A stretch of 64,000 nucleotides of DNA from JANXQG01 sp963804375 (GCA_963804375.1 CAWDQE010000013.1:62001-126000), one strand, 5' to 3'. Positions 8,270-17,118 are shown, counted from the stretch's first letter. The notes: a model not told the origin generated them from the letters alone. A program made the numbers and translations.

Positions 8270-8761
8270 TTAGAAGGGAATGTCGTCGCCACCGCCACCC
8301 CCCGACATCTCCGGCGGCGGCCCGTCATCGACGTAATCCGGCGGACCGGCTTGGCTTTGTTGCGGAGCGCCGCCGCCGCGCTGGGCCGGCCGCGCGCCGC
8401 CTTGTGGACGTTCGCCGCCGCCACCCTGGCCGCCGCGACCGCCGAGCATTTGCATGCGCTCGCAAACGACCTTAAGCTTGGAGTGCTTTTGACCATCCTT
8501 TTCCCACGTGTCAAGCTTCAAGCGGCCTTCGAACAGCACCGGCGAACCCTTGGTCAGGTATTCACCTACGGTTTCCGCCTGACGCCCCCAGACCGTGACG
8601 TCAACGAAAGTCACTTCCTCAACCCATTCCCCCGTCGCCGTCTTGCGGCGATCATTGACCGCCAGCCCAACATCGGTCACCGCCATGCCCGACTGGATGT
8701 AGCGCAACTCAGGGTCACGGGTGAGGTTTCCCACCAGGATCACGCGATTATAACTTGCCAC
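8270..8761 (-). CDS. ssb: Single-stranded DNA-binding protein
   Basis: 163 residues. The N-terminal OB fold (1-110) has the hallmark NRVILVGNLTRDPELRY and VWGRQAETVGEYLTKGSPV segments. A Gly/Gln/Pro-rich disordered tail ends in the acidic tip DDIPF, which docks partner proteins. It protects single-stranded DNA in replication, repair and recombination. It sits between rpsF and rplI, a conserved arrangement. Confidence 0.96.
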   Translation of the reverse strand: MASYNRVILVGNLTRDPELRYIQSGMAVTDVGLAVNDRRKTATGEWVEEVTFVDVTVWGRQAETVGEYLTKGSPVLFEGRLKLDTWEKDGQKHSKLKVVCERMQMLGGRGGQGGGGERPQGGARPAQRGGGAPQQSQAGPPDYVDDGPPPEMSGGGGGDDIPF

Positions 8762-8867
8762 GATGGATGACTCCTAGGACTGAGGGTCAGGTAATCCCCG
8801 ACATCTTGCGGCGCCAAAGTCTTGAACCGGGCATCTGCCGCAACGGCTGTCAGGACAATGGACTTAC

Positions 8868-9305
8868 TTATTCGACAACGTCCTCGTCAAGTTCTTCGTC
8901 AAGGGCGGCGGCGACGACGTCGGGAACCCCGACCGCCACCGCTGCTTCGTCAGGCGGCGCGACCGCAGGCACCGGCGCCGACTGGGCATGGGCCACCAAA
9001 GCGTCGACGATCCGCGGATCGATCTTCAGGAACAGGAATCGCAGGATCGTTTCCGTGATGTCAAACTGGCGGCGCAGCCCGGCCAATTTCAGGCCGTCAA
9101 GGTTCAGGTAGATCAACCAATACGTGCCCTTGCGCTGTCCCTTGATGGGATAGGCCAGGCGGCGCTCTTCCCAGAGGCGGCTGACAAGGATCTCGCCGCC
9201 CGCTTTCTGGATCATATCGACCAACTGGCTCGAAATGCCGTCCGGATCGCGGCCGAAACGGGTCGAGTCCAGGATAAACATCGCTTCGTAGACGTTGCGG
9301 GCCAA
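8868..9305 (-). CDS. rpsF: 30S ribosomal protein S6
   Basis: 145 residues from the TTG at 9305, which has GAGGAG 7 nt upstream; the TTG at 9320 overlaps that ribosome site and is rejected. The S6 core is clear: YEAMFILDSTRF, a helix QLVDMIQKAGGEI, then the WEERRLAYPIKGQRKGTYWL strand and the ETILRFLFLKID edge. A C-terminal tail of about 40 residues rich in Ala, Val and acidic residues goes beyond the usual length. It belongs to the small ribosomal subunit platform, where it pairs with S18. Confidence 0.94.
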   Translation of the reverse strand: MARNVYEAMFILDSTRFGRDPDGISSQLVDMIQKAGGEILVSRLWEERRLAYPIKGQRKGTYWLIYLNLDGLKLAGLRRQFDITETILRFLFLKIDPRIVDALVAHAQSAPVPAVAPPDEAAVAVGVPDVVAAALDEELDEDVVE

Positions 9306-9326
9306 GACTAAACTCCTCAAACAGTA

Positions 9327-9887
9327 TTATCCATTGTATCGATCCATACAGGTCTGAACACCTTCGCGCGTCCAGACCACGATCGCCTCGATGGCTCGGG
9401 CGACTGCCTGCTCCATGGCCGGGATTTCTTCTTTCGTAAACTTGCTGAGGACGAAATCGGGCCAACTCCAGCCGTCGGGCGGGGCCCCAATTCCGATTCG
9501 CAGCCGGGTGAACTTGTCGGTCCCCAGGCGGCGAATGATGTCCTCCAGTCCTTTCTGTCCTCCGGCCGAGCCCGCCGCCCTCACCCGCAGTTTCGCCAAC
9601 GGCAGGTTGAGGTCATCGCAAACGACGAGCAGGTCTTCCTGGGGAATTTTGTAAAAGTCGCGGGCCGCCAACACACTGGCGCCGCTGAGATTCATGTACG
9701 TTGTGGGCGTCAGCAGCAGGGTTTTTTCCCCGTCGAGGTCCGCCTCGGCCGTTTCGCCCTGGAAGCGGTTTCGCGGTCCGCTGGCAAAATACTTCTTGGC
9801 CAATTCGCCGACAACGATGTATCCGACGTTGTGCCGGGTCCCCTCATACCGCCGCCCAGGATTGCCCAGCCCAACGACAAGTTTCAT
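9327..9887 (-). CDS. pth: Peptidyl-tRNA hydrolase
   Basis: 186 residues from MKLVVGLGNPG; the upstream frame to 9911 adds eight residues with no support. Key motifs are GLGNPGRRYEGTRHNVGY (with the catalytic His of TRHNVG), PTTYMNLSG, VVCDDLNLPLAKLRVRAAGSAGGQKGLEDI and RLRIGIGAP. It frees tRNA from peptidyl-tRNA that drops off the ribosome. It lies between rplY and rpsF in the translation cluster. Confidence 0.96.
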   Translation of the reverse strand: MKLVVGLGNPGRRYEGTRHNVGYIVVGELAKKYFASGPRNRFQGETAEADLDGEKTLLLTPTTYMNLSGASVLAARDFYKIPQEDLLVVCDDLNLPLAKLRVRAAGSAGGQKGLEDIIRRLGTDKFTRLRIGIGAPPDGWSWPDFVLSKFTKEEIPAMEQAVARAIEAIVVWTREGVQTCMDRYNG

Positions 9888-9923
9888 GCCGGGCACCCCA
9901 TGCGGTGGCAATGAGCAAACGCG

Positions 9924-10562
9924 TTACTCCTCTCCCTCCTCTTCCTCTTCCTTCTTGGCACCGATCACCTCCGGTTCACCCTCGCCGGCCTCGCCGGCCT
10001 CGAGTTCCTCCGGCTTCTCGACCGGGACGATGCACTGCACCACGATCGTTTCCGGATCGCCGAAAACCTTCGCTTTGGCCGGCAACTCGAGCTGCGAAAA
10101 AGCAATCGTATCGTTGAGTTTCAGTTGATTGATGTTGACGTACAGCTTTTCCGGGATAGCTCCGGCCGGGCATTCGATTTGCACGTCGTGGACCAACTGC
10201 TCGACCGCGCCGCCTTCTTTGACGCCGGGGGCCTGGCCGCGAAGTTCGACCGTCAGATGCACCTTGACCAGCTCATCGACCGAAATGCGGGTGAAATCGA
10301 CGTGCAGCACGTGCGTGCCATAAGTGTCCCACTGCAGGTCGCGGATAAATGCCGATTCGTTGACCGCGCCCGTCAGGCCAACCATGCGGCTACCGTGGCG
10401 GAGGGCCGCTGCCAGGGCCTCGGACGGGACCGAGAGGCAGACATTCGCCTCGCCGTGACCATACAATACGGCCGGGGTTTGGCCCGCATAACGCAGACGC
10501 CGATTCGAGTGCTTGCCGCCCTTGGAGCGAGCGATGGTGGGAATCTGTTCTTGTTCCGCCAT
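9924..10562 (-). CDS. rplY: 50S ribosomal protein L25/general stress protein Ctc
   Basis: 212 residues from the ATG at 10562 (MAEQEQIPT); the 24-codon upstream extension is not supported. The N-terminal 5S rRNA-binding domain (about 5-95) has SKGGKHSNRRLRYAGQTPAVLYGHGE and DLQWDTYGTHVLHVDF. The C-terminal Ctc-type beta domain (about 100-185) has QAPGVKEGGAVEQL and IPEKLYVNINQL. The acidic tail ends in a run of Glu. It is placed directly after prs, as in many bacteria. Confidence 0.94.
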   Translation of the reverse strand: MAEQEQIPTIARSKGGKHSNRRLRYAGQTPAVLYGHGEANVCLSVPSEALAAALRHGSRMVGLTGAVNESAFIRDLQWDTYGTHVLHVDFTRISVDELVKVHLTVELRGQAPGVKEGGAVEQLVHDVQIECPAGAIPEKLYVNINQLKLNDTIAFSQLELPAKAKVFGDPETIVVQCIVPVEKPEELEAGEAGEGEPEVIGAKKEEEEEGEE

Positions 10563-10708
10563 GGGAATCCTCGGTGTGTTCCAATCGTATCCCTTCACAC
10601 CGTTGCCGGCCGGGCAACGGAGGAAACCAATCATTTTCCTCGATTCGCCAGAAAATTCAAGGGCGGGTATGCGAGATTTCTTGCCGCTCGCCGCCTCGGC
10701 CGAAAAAC

Positions 10709-11653
10709 CTACCCAAACAGCCGGCTCACCGATTCATTGCGGTGAATTCGCTTGATCGCCTCCCCTAGCAGAGGGGCGACCGAAAGCACGGTGAGCTGCG
10801 GAAGCCGCTTCTCCGCGCTGATCGGGATCGTATCGGTGAGGAACAGGCCGTCGATTTGGGCACTTTGCAGACGCTCGACGGCCCCCCCTACCAGCAAACC
10901 ATGGGTGGCTGCCAGATAGACCTTGCGGGCCCCCGCTTCTCGCATCATTAGCGCGGCCCCGCAGATGGAACTGCCGGTGCTGATCATGTCGTCGAAGATC
11001 AGGGCCACCCGTCCCTCGATCTTGCTGCCGATGACGTGGGCCTGTTTCGTCTTCTCCGCACTGCTGCGACGCTTGTCGATGATGGCCAGGGTGCCGCCCA
11101 ACCGCACCATGTGGGCCAAGGCCCGCTTGATGCTGCCTTCGTCCGGGCTGACGACCACCAATTCGTCGTCGCTAAACTTCATCAGCTTGAGATGGTCGTC
11201 GATGACAGGGGCCCCATAGAGATGGTCCACGGGAATGTCGAAAAAACCCTGGATTTGGGCGGCGTGCAGATCCATGGCCAAGACCCGGCTGGTGCCCGCC
11301 CGGGTGATCATGTTCGCCACCAGCTTGGCCGTAATCGGCACGCGGCCCTCATCCTTGCGGTCCTGGCGGGCATAGCCAAAATAGGGCATCACGGCCGTGA
11401 TCCGATCGGCGCTGGCCCGCATGCAACTGTCGACCATGACCAGCAGTTCCATGAGGTTGTCGTTCACGGGCGGGCAGGTGGGCTGGATGATAAACACATC
11501 GCGGCCGCGGATGTCCTCGTCGATCTTGCAGGAGATTTCGCCATCGGGAAAATTGCCGACGATGGCTCGCCCTACGGGAAGACCGAGGTAATCGCAGACC
11601 TTCTTGGCCAACTCGGGGTGGGCTCGGCCGGTGAAAATCTTCAAATCGTCCAT
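10709..11653 (-). CDS. prs: Ribose-phosphate pyrophosphokinase
   Basis: 314 residues. It makes PRPP from ribose 5-phosphate and ATP for nucleotide, His and Trp synthesis. Class I features are clear: FPDGEISCKIDEDIRG, RQDRKDEGRVPITAKLVAN, DLHAAQIQGFFDIPVDHL and the PRPP loop FDDMISTGSSI. In that loop STGSS replaces the more usual DTAGT, a tolerated variation. First gene of the minus-strand translation cluster; about 250 bp separate it from the divergent gene at 11904. Confidence 0.96.
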   Translation of the reverse strand: MDDLKIFTGRAHPELAKKVCDYLGLPVGRAIVGNFPDGEISCKIDEDIRGRDVFIIQPTCPPVNDNLMELLVMVDSCMRASADRITAVMPYFGYARQDRKDEGRVPITAKLVANMITRAGTSRVLAMDLHAAQIQGFFDIPVDHLYGAPVIDDHLKLMKFSDDELVVVSPDEGSIKRALAHMVRLGGTLAIIDKRRSSAEKTKQAHVIGSKIEGRVALIFDDMISTGSSICGAALMMREAGARKVYLAATHGLLVGGAVERLQSAQIDGLFLTDTIPISAEKRLPQLTVLSVAPLLGEAIKRIHRNESVSRLFG

Positions 11654-11903
11654 TCCTTCAAACCTTGGGGATCCTCGGCTAAGTACGTCAGGCCATTTCC
11701 TGCCGCGGGGAGAATTCGCTTAGATTCCCAGGTATTTCCCTTAGCAGCCGCCTAACATTAGAACCTATCGAACCGTTGGCGGCAACCCCCTGGAGAACTG
11801 CAAAGTCGCTCGTAGTCCCGGCTTTAGCCGGCCCCGACGCCCCGAATTCCGCCGACCACGACCACCTGGCAGCAACCCCCGTCACGGCCCTTAGGGAATT
11901 CGA

Positions 11904-12653
11904 TTGCGATTCTTCCCCGCTCTTGGTAGGGTATATAATGAGGAGTTTCCGAGAGAATCGAACCGATGTGCCGATTATTGCGCCCCGCGCCGAACCTGGA
12001 TTGCCGCATTTATTGTCGTGGTTGCGGCGACGGTTGCGCGTCCTGCTCCCGCGCAGCCCAGTGCCAACGATCCTCCGGTGACCTATGAAGTCCAAATTGA
12101 CGGCGAGAGCTTCCAGGTCGAGGGGGGCCAGCGGCCCATTAAGGTCGAAAGCAAGCTAAAAAAGGGAACGACCTACTCGCTGGCCGTCCGGGTGTCGATG
12201 ACCCAGATCCTGCGACTCAACTCGGTGCAACTGGAGTACGGCATGTGGGCCAAGGTCATCGACAACAAGCGCAAGGACGTGCGAAGGGCGACAATCCTTC
12301 ACGACCTTGCCTTTAGCCTCGAAATTACCGATCTGGGTCAGGCCCTGGATGCGAAGCACCAGGACGACTTGCTGAAAACCCTCGCCGAGAATGCGGAGAA
12401 GCGACTTTCCGACCACAAGGCGACGGACTTGAAGTCGACCCAGCCCAGGGCCCGGAAATTCGGTTCCTCGGACGGCAAGTGGTTGATGATCAACTACAAG
12501 GATTCCGGGGGGGTGGCGCGGACCTGCATGGTTTTCGTGCTTTCCGGGGAAAGGTATACCGTAGGTGCGGTGGCCGAGTTTCGCGACCAAGAGCAGGAGG
12601 ATGCCCTCCCTTGGGTAAAAAATGCCTTGGGATCGATTCGACCGCTTCAATAA
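11904..12653 (+). CDS. Small exported protein of unknown function
   Basis: The open frame gives 249 residues; the secreted part is about 215. A signal peptide (RRTWIAAFIVVVAA to PAPAQ) precedes a beta-rich domain (VTYEVQIDGESFQVEGG, later LMINYKDSGGVARTCMVFVLSGERYTVGAVAEF). No family is recognised. The start is doubtful: a TATAAT lies at 11934-11939, inside the nominal N-terminus. An ATG at 11966 would give a neat signal peptide (MCRLLRPRRTWIAAF) if one C were removed from CCCC at 11983-11986. So either the N-terminus differs from the open frame or a one-base error is present. A strong hairpin terminator follows at 12683. Confidence 0.7.
   Translation: MRFFPALGRVYNEEFPRESNRCADYCAPRRTWIAAFIVVVAATVARPAPAQPSANDPPVTYEVQIDGESFQVEGGQRPIKVESKLKKGTTYSLAVRVSMTQILRLNSVQLEYGMWAKVIDNKRKDVRRATILHDLAFSLEITDLGQALDAKHQDDLLKTLAENAEKRLSDHKATDLKSTQPRARKFGSSDGKWLMINYKDSGGVARTCMVFVLSGERYTVGAVAEFRDQEQEDALPWVKNALGSIRPLQ
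11934..11939 (+). promoter_or_regulatory. Candidate -10 box
   Basis: TATAAT preceded by GGGTA, divergent from prs. No good -35 was found at 16-18 nt. It would place transcription start near 11946, before the ATG at 11966. The stretch 11654-11933 also holds a GTCCCGGCTTTAGCCGG palindromic repeat (about 11815-11831). Confidence 0.45.
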
Positions 12654-12682
12654 GGCGCGCACGGGTAGGCACGTTTCATACT

Positions 12683-12726
12683 AACCCGAAGCGGGCACCA
12701 TGAGTACATGCTGCCCGCTTCGGGTT
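12683..12726. terminator. Terminator hairpin with a palindromic element in its loop
   Basis: Perfect 15-bp arms (AACCCGAAGCGGGCA, 12683-12697, and its complement, 12712-12726) follow the gene ending at 12653. The 14-nt loop CCATGAGTACATGC is a slightly degraded copy of the ACCATG-AGTA-CATGGT element found in rph and at 50602. Confidence 0.7.
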
Positions 12727-12901
12727 ATTGTCACTGTCGGCCGCGAGCAGTTTAGTTCGCGATGCCCCACCCCCGGCATTGACACGGCCCCTCTGGCGAC
12801 TAAAATACTGGGTTTTCCCCGCCGTGGCGAGTCATCGCCAGGATAATCCCTTTTGCACCCGCAATGCCGCTCTCGCCTAGAGGGGTCTGGAGCATCCTCC
12901 C

Positions 12902-13792
12902 GTGGAAGACGCGATTCTCAAAGCCGATATCCTCATCGAAGCCCTCACCTGGATGCGGCAGTTCCGCGGCACGATCACGGTCGTCAAGCTGGGCGGGAGC
13001 GTGATGGAAAATCCCCGCTCGATGACCCACCTGTTGCTGGACATCATCTTCATGGAGACGGTGGGCATGCGGCCAGTGCTCGTGCACGGCGGCGGGGCGG
13101 CCATCACCCGCGCGATGGCCGAAGCCGGACTGGAGCCGCGCTTCGTCCAGGGTCGCCGCTACACCGACGACGCCACGCTGGCCATCGTCGAGCGGATCCT
13201 GGCCGGCGAAATCAACGAGGGGCTGGCGCGGCAAATCCAGGACTATGGCGGAAAGGCCCAAGCCTTGAACTTCCGCACGACCAACGTGCTCTTCGGCGAG
13301 AGGTTGACGCTCGACGGCCCCGACGGCCAGCCGATCGACCTGGGCCACGTCGGCACGGTAACCTCGGCCGACGGCGAGATCATCCGCCGGCTTTGCGATG
13401 TCGGGCTCGTGCCGGTCATCCCCTCCATGTGCGTCGATCGGCAAGGCCAGAAGCTGAACGTCAATGCCGACACGGCCGCCATGGCCGTCGCCCAGGCCCT
13501 GCAGGCCGAGAAGATGGTCTATCTCAGCGACGTCAACGGCGTCCGCCGCGACAAGAACGATCCCAAGTCGCTGATCGACTCGCTCACCGCCGATCAGGCC
13601 CGCGAGTTGATCTCCAGCGGGGTGATCGACTCGGGCATGATTCCCAAGGTGCAGGCCTGTCTCGATATCCTCGATCGGGGCGTGCGCAAGGTCCACATTA
13701 TCGACGGCCGCCTCCGGCATGCACTGCTCCTGGAAGTGTTCACCAGCAAGGGCGTCGGCACGGAAATTATCAAGAACGGAAAACCACGGTGA
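12902..13792 (+). CDS. argB: Acetylglutamate kinase
   Basis: 296 residues from a GTG at 12902. It phosphorylates N-acetylglutamate in arginine synthesis. Family motifs are VVKLGGSVM (ATP-site Lys), LVHGGGAAIT (acyl substrate binding), NVNADTAAMAVAQAL, YLSDVNGV and the C-terminal SGGM equivalent SGVIDSGMIPKVQAC. An N-terminal helix like that of arginine-inhibited hexameric enzymes is present, so feedback by arginine is plausible (inference). It overlaps argD by one base (TGATG), so the two are translationally coupled. Confidence 0.96.
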   Translation: MEDAILKADILIEALTWMRQFRGTITVVKLGGSVMENPRSMTHLLLDIIFMETVGMRPVLVHGGGAAITRAMAEAGLEPRFVQGRRYTDDATLAIVERILAGEINEGLARQIQDYGGKAQALNFRTTNVLFGERLTLDGPDGQPIDLGHVGTVTSADGEIIRRLCDVGLVPVIPSMCVDRQGQKLNVNADTAAMAVAQALQAEKMVYLSDVNGVRRDKNDPKSLIDSLTADQARELISSGVIDSGMIPKVQACLDILDRGVRKVHIIDGRLRHALLLEVFTSKGVGTEIIKNGKPR

Positions 13793-15033
13793 TGTCATCC
13801 ACGTTGAGTTCCACCGATGTGCTGAAGCTCTTTCAGCAGTATGTCATTCCCAACTACGGCCGCTATCCGATTGCCCTCACGCACGGCGAAGGTTCGTATA
13901 TTTGGGACGCTGAGGGAAACCGCTATCTGGACCTCTTTCCGGGCTGGGGATGCGGGCTGTTGGGCCATTGCCCCGGCCCGGTTGTTGAGGCCGTCCGCGA
14001 GCAGTTGGGCTGCCTGATCCACGTGCCCAACACCTGGCACACCGAGGTCCAGGGGCAGTGGGCGAAGGCCTTATCGGAACGGAGTTTCGGCGGACAGGCC
14101 TTTTTCTGCAACTCGGGGACCGAGGCCAATGAGGCGGCCATCAAACTCGTGCGGTTGCACAGCACGCCCCGGCGCCGCTACAAGATCATCACCTTCGAAG
14201 GCAGCTTCCACGGCCGCACACTGGGATCGCTGACTGCCACCGCCCAGCCCAAGTATCACGAGGGCCTGGGTCCGCTGATGGCCGGTTTTGTTTACGCGCC
14301 GTTTGGCGACCTCGACGCCGTGGCCCGGCTGATCGACGACGAAACGGCCGCCATCATGATCGAGCCGATCCAGGGCGAAGGCGGGGTGCGGATCCCGCCC
14401 GACGGCTTCCTCGCCGGGTTGCGCAAGCTGGCCGACGAGGCCGGCCTGCTCTTGGTCTTCGATGAAGTGCAGACCGGCTTCGGCCGCACGGGCCATTGGT
14501 TCGCCTACCAGGCCGCCGGCGTGACGCCCGACATCATGACCCTCTCCAAAGCGCTCTGCGGCGGCATCGCCGGGGCGGCCATGCTCACCACGCCGCAGAT
14601 CGCGCCGAGTCTGCGGCCCGGAATGCACGCGGCCACCTTCGGCGGCAATCCCGTTGCCGCCCGCGCGGGGGTTGCCGCCATCGAGATGATTGAGAAGCAG
14701 AACCTGCTGGCGGCCGCCCGGCGCTTGGGCGAAATCTTTCAGCAGCGGCTTTCCGCACTGCAGCAGCAATGCGATCTGGTCCGCGAGGTCCGCGTCCGCG
14801 GCGTGATGATCGGCATGGAACTGGCCATCGACGGGACACCCACGGTCAGGGCCTGCCTGGAACGCAAGCTGTTGGTCAACTGCACCCATGGCACGGTGAT
14901 CCGCTTGCTGCCGGCCATGACCCTCAGCGAAGAGCAGGCCCACCAGGGCTGCGACATCCTCGCCGAAGTCATCCAGGCCCAGGCCACCCAGAGCCAGGTC
15001 ATCCAGAGACAAGCGGCCGGCAGTCCCGGGTAA
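13792..15033 (+). CDS. argD: Acetylornithine aminotransferase
   Basis: 413 residues, class III PLP enzyme that makes N-acetylornithine. Start at the ATG overlapping the argB stop; the much longer upstream frame is the shadow of argB. Motifs are FFCNSGTEANEAAIKLVR (PLP phosphate), FHGRTLGSL, the FDEVQTGFGRTG cofactor Asp, and the Schiff-base Lys in MTLSKALCGG. The last 20 or so residues are a Gln-rich tail beyond the family norm. argF follows 9 nt later. Confidence 0.95.
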   Translation: MSSTLSSTDVLKLFQQYVIPNYGRYPIALTHGEGSYIWDAEGNRYLDLFPGWGCGLLGHCPGPVVEAVREQLGCLIHVPNTWHTEVQGQWAKALSERSFGGQAFFCNSGTEANEAAIKLVRLHSTPRRRYKIITFEGSFHGRTLGSLTATAQPKYHEGLGPLMAGFVYAPFGDLDAVARLIDDETAAIMIEPIQGEGGVRIPPDGFLAGLRKLADEAGLLLVFDEVQTGFGRTGHWFAYQAAGVTPDIMTLSKALCGGIAGAAMLTTPQIAPSLRPGMHAATFGGNPVAARAGVAAIEMIEKQNLLAAARRLGEIFQQRLSALQQQCDLVREVRVRGVMIGMELAIDGTPTVRACLERKLLVNCTHGTVIRLLPAMTLSEEQAHQGCDILAEVIQAQATQSQVIQRQAAGSPG

Positions 15034-15042
15034 GGACCCATC

Positions 15043-16020
15043 ATGCGACACCTGTTGACGTTGGCCGATCTGACGACTGCCGAAATCGAGCGCATCTTCT
15101 CCATCACCGAAGATCTGAAAACCAAGTTCCAGAGCGGTCTCCGCGAGCCGTTGCTGCCCGGACGGGTGATGGCCCTGCTCTTCGAGAAGCAATCCTTGCG
15201 GACCCGCGTGAGCTTCGAAGCGGCGATGATCCATCTCGGCGGCAATTCGCTCTTCCTCGGCCAGGACGTCGGTTTCGGCAGCCGCGAGAGCATCGCCGAT
15301 TTCGGCCGCGTGCTCAGCGAATATGTCGACGTCATCGTCCTGCGAGCCAATTCGCACATGACCGCCGTCGATCTGGCCGAGCACAGCAACTGCTCCGTCA
15401 TCAACGGGCTGACCGACTTCGGCCATCCTTGCCAGGCGATGGCCGATTTGTACACGGTCCGCGAGTTGGTCGGCGGCCGGCTCGAAGGGCGGACGGTCGC
15501 TTGGGTGGGCGACGCGAACAACGTGGCCCGCAGCGTGGCCTTGGGCTGCGGCAAGCTGGGCATGAAGCTGGTCATGGCCGTGCCCGAAAAGTATCAATAC
15601 AACAGCAAGTCGCTGGCCTGGATTCGCCAGCAAGTGCCGGCCCTGGATCTCACGGTTACGACCGATCCGATCGAGGCGGTTTGCGATGCCGTGGCAATCT
15701 ACACCGATGTCTGGGCGAGCATGGGCCAGGAAACCGAGCGCGAGGCCCGCCGCGCCGATTTCGCCCCTTATCAGGTGAACGCCGGCTTGATGTCACATGC
15801 CCAGAAGGGCGCTTTCTTCATGCACTGCCTTCCTGCCCGCCGCGGCGAGGAGGTGACCGACGAGGTGATCGATGGCCCGCAAAGCGTCGTTGTGCAGCAG
15901 GCGGCCAATCGCATGCACGTGCAGAAAGGCATTTTGGCCTGGCTCTTGGGCCGGCAAGGGGCCGGGCTTCGAGAGCCGGGGAGTCGCGGTCCGGCCTTGG
16001 GGCTGGGGATTACGGAATAG
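15043..16020 (+). CDS. argF: Ornithine carbamoyltransferase
   Basis: 325 residues. It condenses ornithine and carbamoyl phosphate to citrulline. The carbamoyl-phosphate loop reads FEKQSLRTRVSF where most enzymes have FEKPSTRTR, so Leu replaces the usual Thr and Gln replaces Pro. The ornithine-binding HCLPARRGEEV and the DFGHPCQAMADLYT segments are intact. The last 20 or so residues (Gly/Arg/Pro-rich) exceed the usual length. Third gene of argBDF; a 69-bp palindrome begins 35 bp after its stop. Confidence 0.94.
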   Translation: MRHLLTLADLTTAEIERIFSITEDLKTKFQSGLREPLLPGRVMALLFEKQSLRTRVSFEAAMIHLGGNSLFLGQDVGFGSRESIADFGRVLSEYVDVIVLRANSHMTAVDLAEHSNCSVINGLTDFGHPCQAMADLYTVRELVGGRLEGRTVAWVGDANNVARSVALGCGKLGMKLVMAVPEKYQYNSKSLAWIRQQVPALDLTVTTDPIEAVCDAVAIYTDVWASMGQETEREARRADFAPYQVNAGLMSHAQKGAFFMHCLPARRGEEVTDEVIDGPQSVVVQQAANRMHVQKGILAWLLGRQGAGLREPGSRGPALGLGITE

Positions 16021-16055
16021 TCGCTGTCGGATGGACTTCCCAGTCCGTCAGGCTT

Positions 16056-16124
16056 AGGGTGGACCGAGTGAAACGAGTCCCACCATTCTCCTTCTGGTGG
16101 GACTCGTTTCACTCGGCCCACCCT
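16056..16124. repeat. MITE-like long palindrome, copy 1
   Basis: 30-bp arms (16056-16085 and 16095-16124) with one mismatch and a 9-nt loop. The core is GAGTGAAACGAGTCCCACCA. It fills most of the argF-rph spacer and may also act as a terminator. Related copies are at 57603 and 62446. Confidence 0.85.
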
Positions 16125-16150
16125 ACAACTTTTCCCGTGAATCCAAGACT

Positions 16151-16894
16151 ATGCGTCACGACAGCCGCCAAGCCAATGAACTTCGCCCTCTGAAAATCAA
16201 ACGTCGCTATACGCGGACCGCGGCGGGGAGCGTTTTGATCTCTGCCGGCCGTACGACGGTGCTCTGCTGTGCGGCGGTGGAAGCCGAGGTACCCCCCTGG
16301 CTCAAGGGTCAGGGACGCGGCTGGTTGACGGCCGAGTATAGCATGTTGCCCGGCAGCACCAGTCCCCGCAAACGGCGCGAGCGGGGCGCAAATCTTGACG
16401 GGCGGACGACGGAAATTCAGCGCCTGATCGGCCGCAGCCTCCGCGCCGTGATCGACTTGCAGGCCATCGGCGAGCGGACGGTGACCATCGATTGCGACGT
16501 GCTGGAGGCGGACGGCGGCACGCGCACGCTCAGCATCACCGGCGGTTTCCTGGCCTTGGTCGACGCCTTGCAGGTGGTTGCCAAGGATCTGCCTGCCGGC
16601 GTACGGCCGCCGACCATGAGTACATGGTGCCTGGACAGCGTGGCCGCCGTGAGTGTGGGCATGGTTGATGGCCAGCCCTTGTTGGATCTCTGCTACCAGG
16701 AGGACTTCGCGGCGGAAGTCGACATGAACGTGGTGATGACCGGTTCCGGCCGCTTTGTCGAGGTGCAGGGGACCGGCGAAGAGGCCACTTTCAGCGAGCA
16801 GGAATTGTCGGTCATGCTTGACCTGGCCCGTGGCGGCATTCGCGAGCTGACCGCCTTGCAGCGGAAGGCACTGGGGCGGACGTGGGCCTGGTAG
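16151..16894 (+). CDS. rph: Ribonuclease PH
   Basis: 247 residues from the ATG at 16151; the 18 codons upstream are made of palindrome sequence. It trims tRNA 3' ends with phosphate. Motifs are RPLKIKRRYTRTAAGSVLIS, GWLTAEYSMLPGST, RKRRERGANLDGRTTEIQRLIGRSLRA, DCDVLEADGGTRTLSITG and the C-terminal DMNVVMTGSGRFVEVQGTGE. The segment PPTMSTWC before DSVAAVSVG looks inserted relative to the family. It is encoded by the palindrome at 16613-16628, probably in a surface loop. Confidence 0.95.
   Translation: MRHDSRQANELRPLKIKRRYTRTAAGSVLISAGRTTVLCCAAVEAEVPPWLKGQGRGWLTAEYSMLPGSTSPRKRRERGANLDGRTTEIQRLIGRSLRAVIDLQAIGERTVTIDCDVLEADGGTRTLSITGGFLALVDALQVVAKDLPAGVRPPTMSTWCLDSVAAVSVGMVDGQPLLDLCYQEDFAAEVDMNVVMTGSGRFVEVQGTGEEATFSEQELSVMLDLARGGIRELTALQRKALGRTWAW
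16613..16628. repeat. 16-bp palindromic element inside rph
   Basis: ACCATG-AGTA-CATGGT, perfect 6-bp arms, read as TMSTWC. It lies just before the conserved DSVAAVSVG strand of RNase PH. Confidence 0.75.
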
Positions 16895-17033
16895 CACATG
16901 GTGCTCCCCGGCTGATAGTCATTTTCTCGCGCGGATCAAGTTCCTCCGCCGCAAGTCCGTGCGTGCACGAGGCTTAGGGCGAACGCCTCGACGCCGGACG
17001 TGCGCCGCGCGGCAAATTCTTCCGCGGAGGGGA

Positions 17034-17062
17034 TTGACACGTTATTTATACTTATGCATAGT
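17034..17062 (+). promoter_or_regulatory. Candidate promoter of the decayed HTH gene
   Basis: A consensus TTGACA at 17034-17039 and a weak CATAGT 17 nt later. An AAGGAG and ATG (17119) follow downstream. The gap 16895-17118 holds nothing else recognised. Confidence 0.45.
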
Positions 17063-17118
17063 AGGCGATAGTGACGTGCCGTTCCGATCTCGACCCGTCA
17101 ACCCCAAGGAGACTCGCC

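Noticed and set aside
14071..15633. 520-codon frame on the - strand
   Set aside because: Antisense to argD and argF, both with complete active-site motifs.
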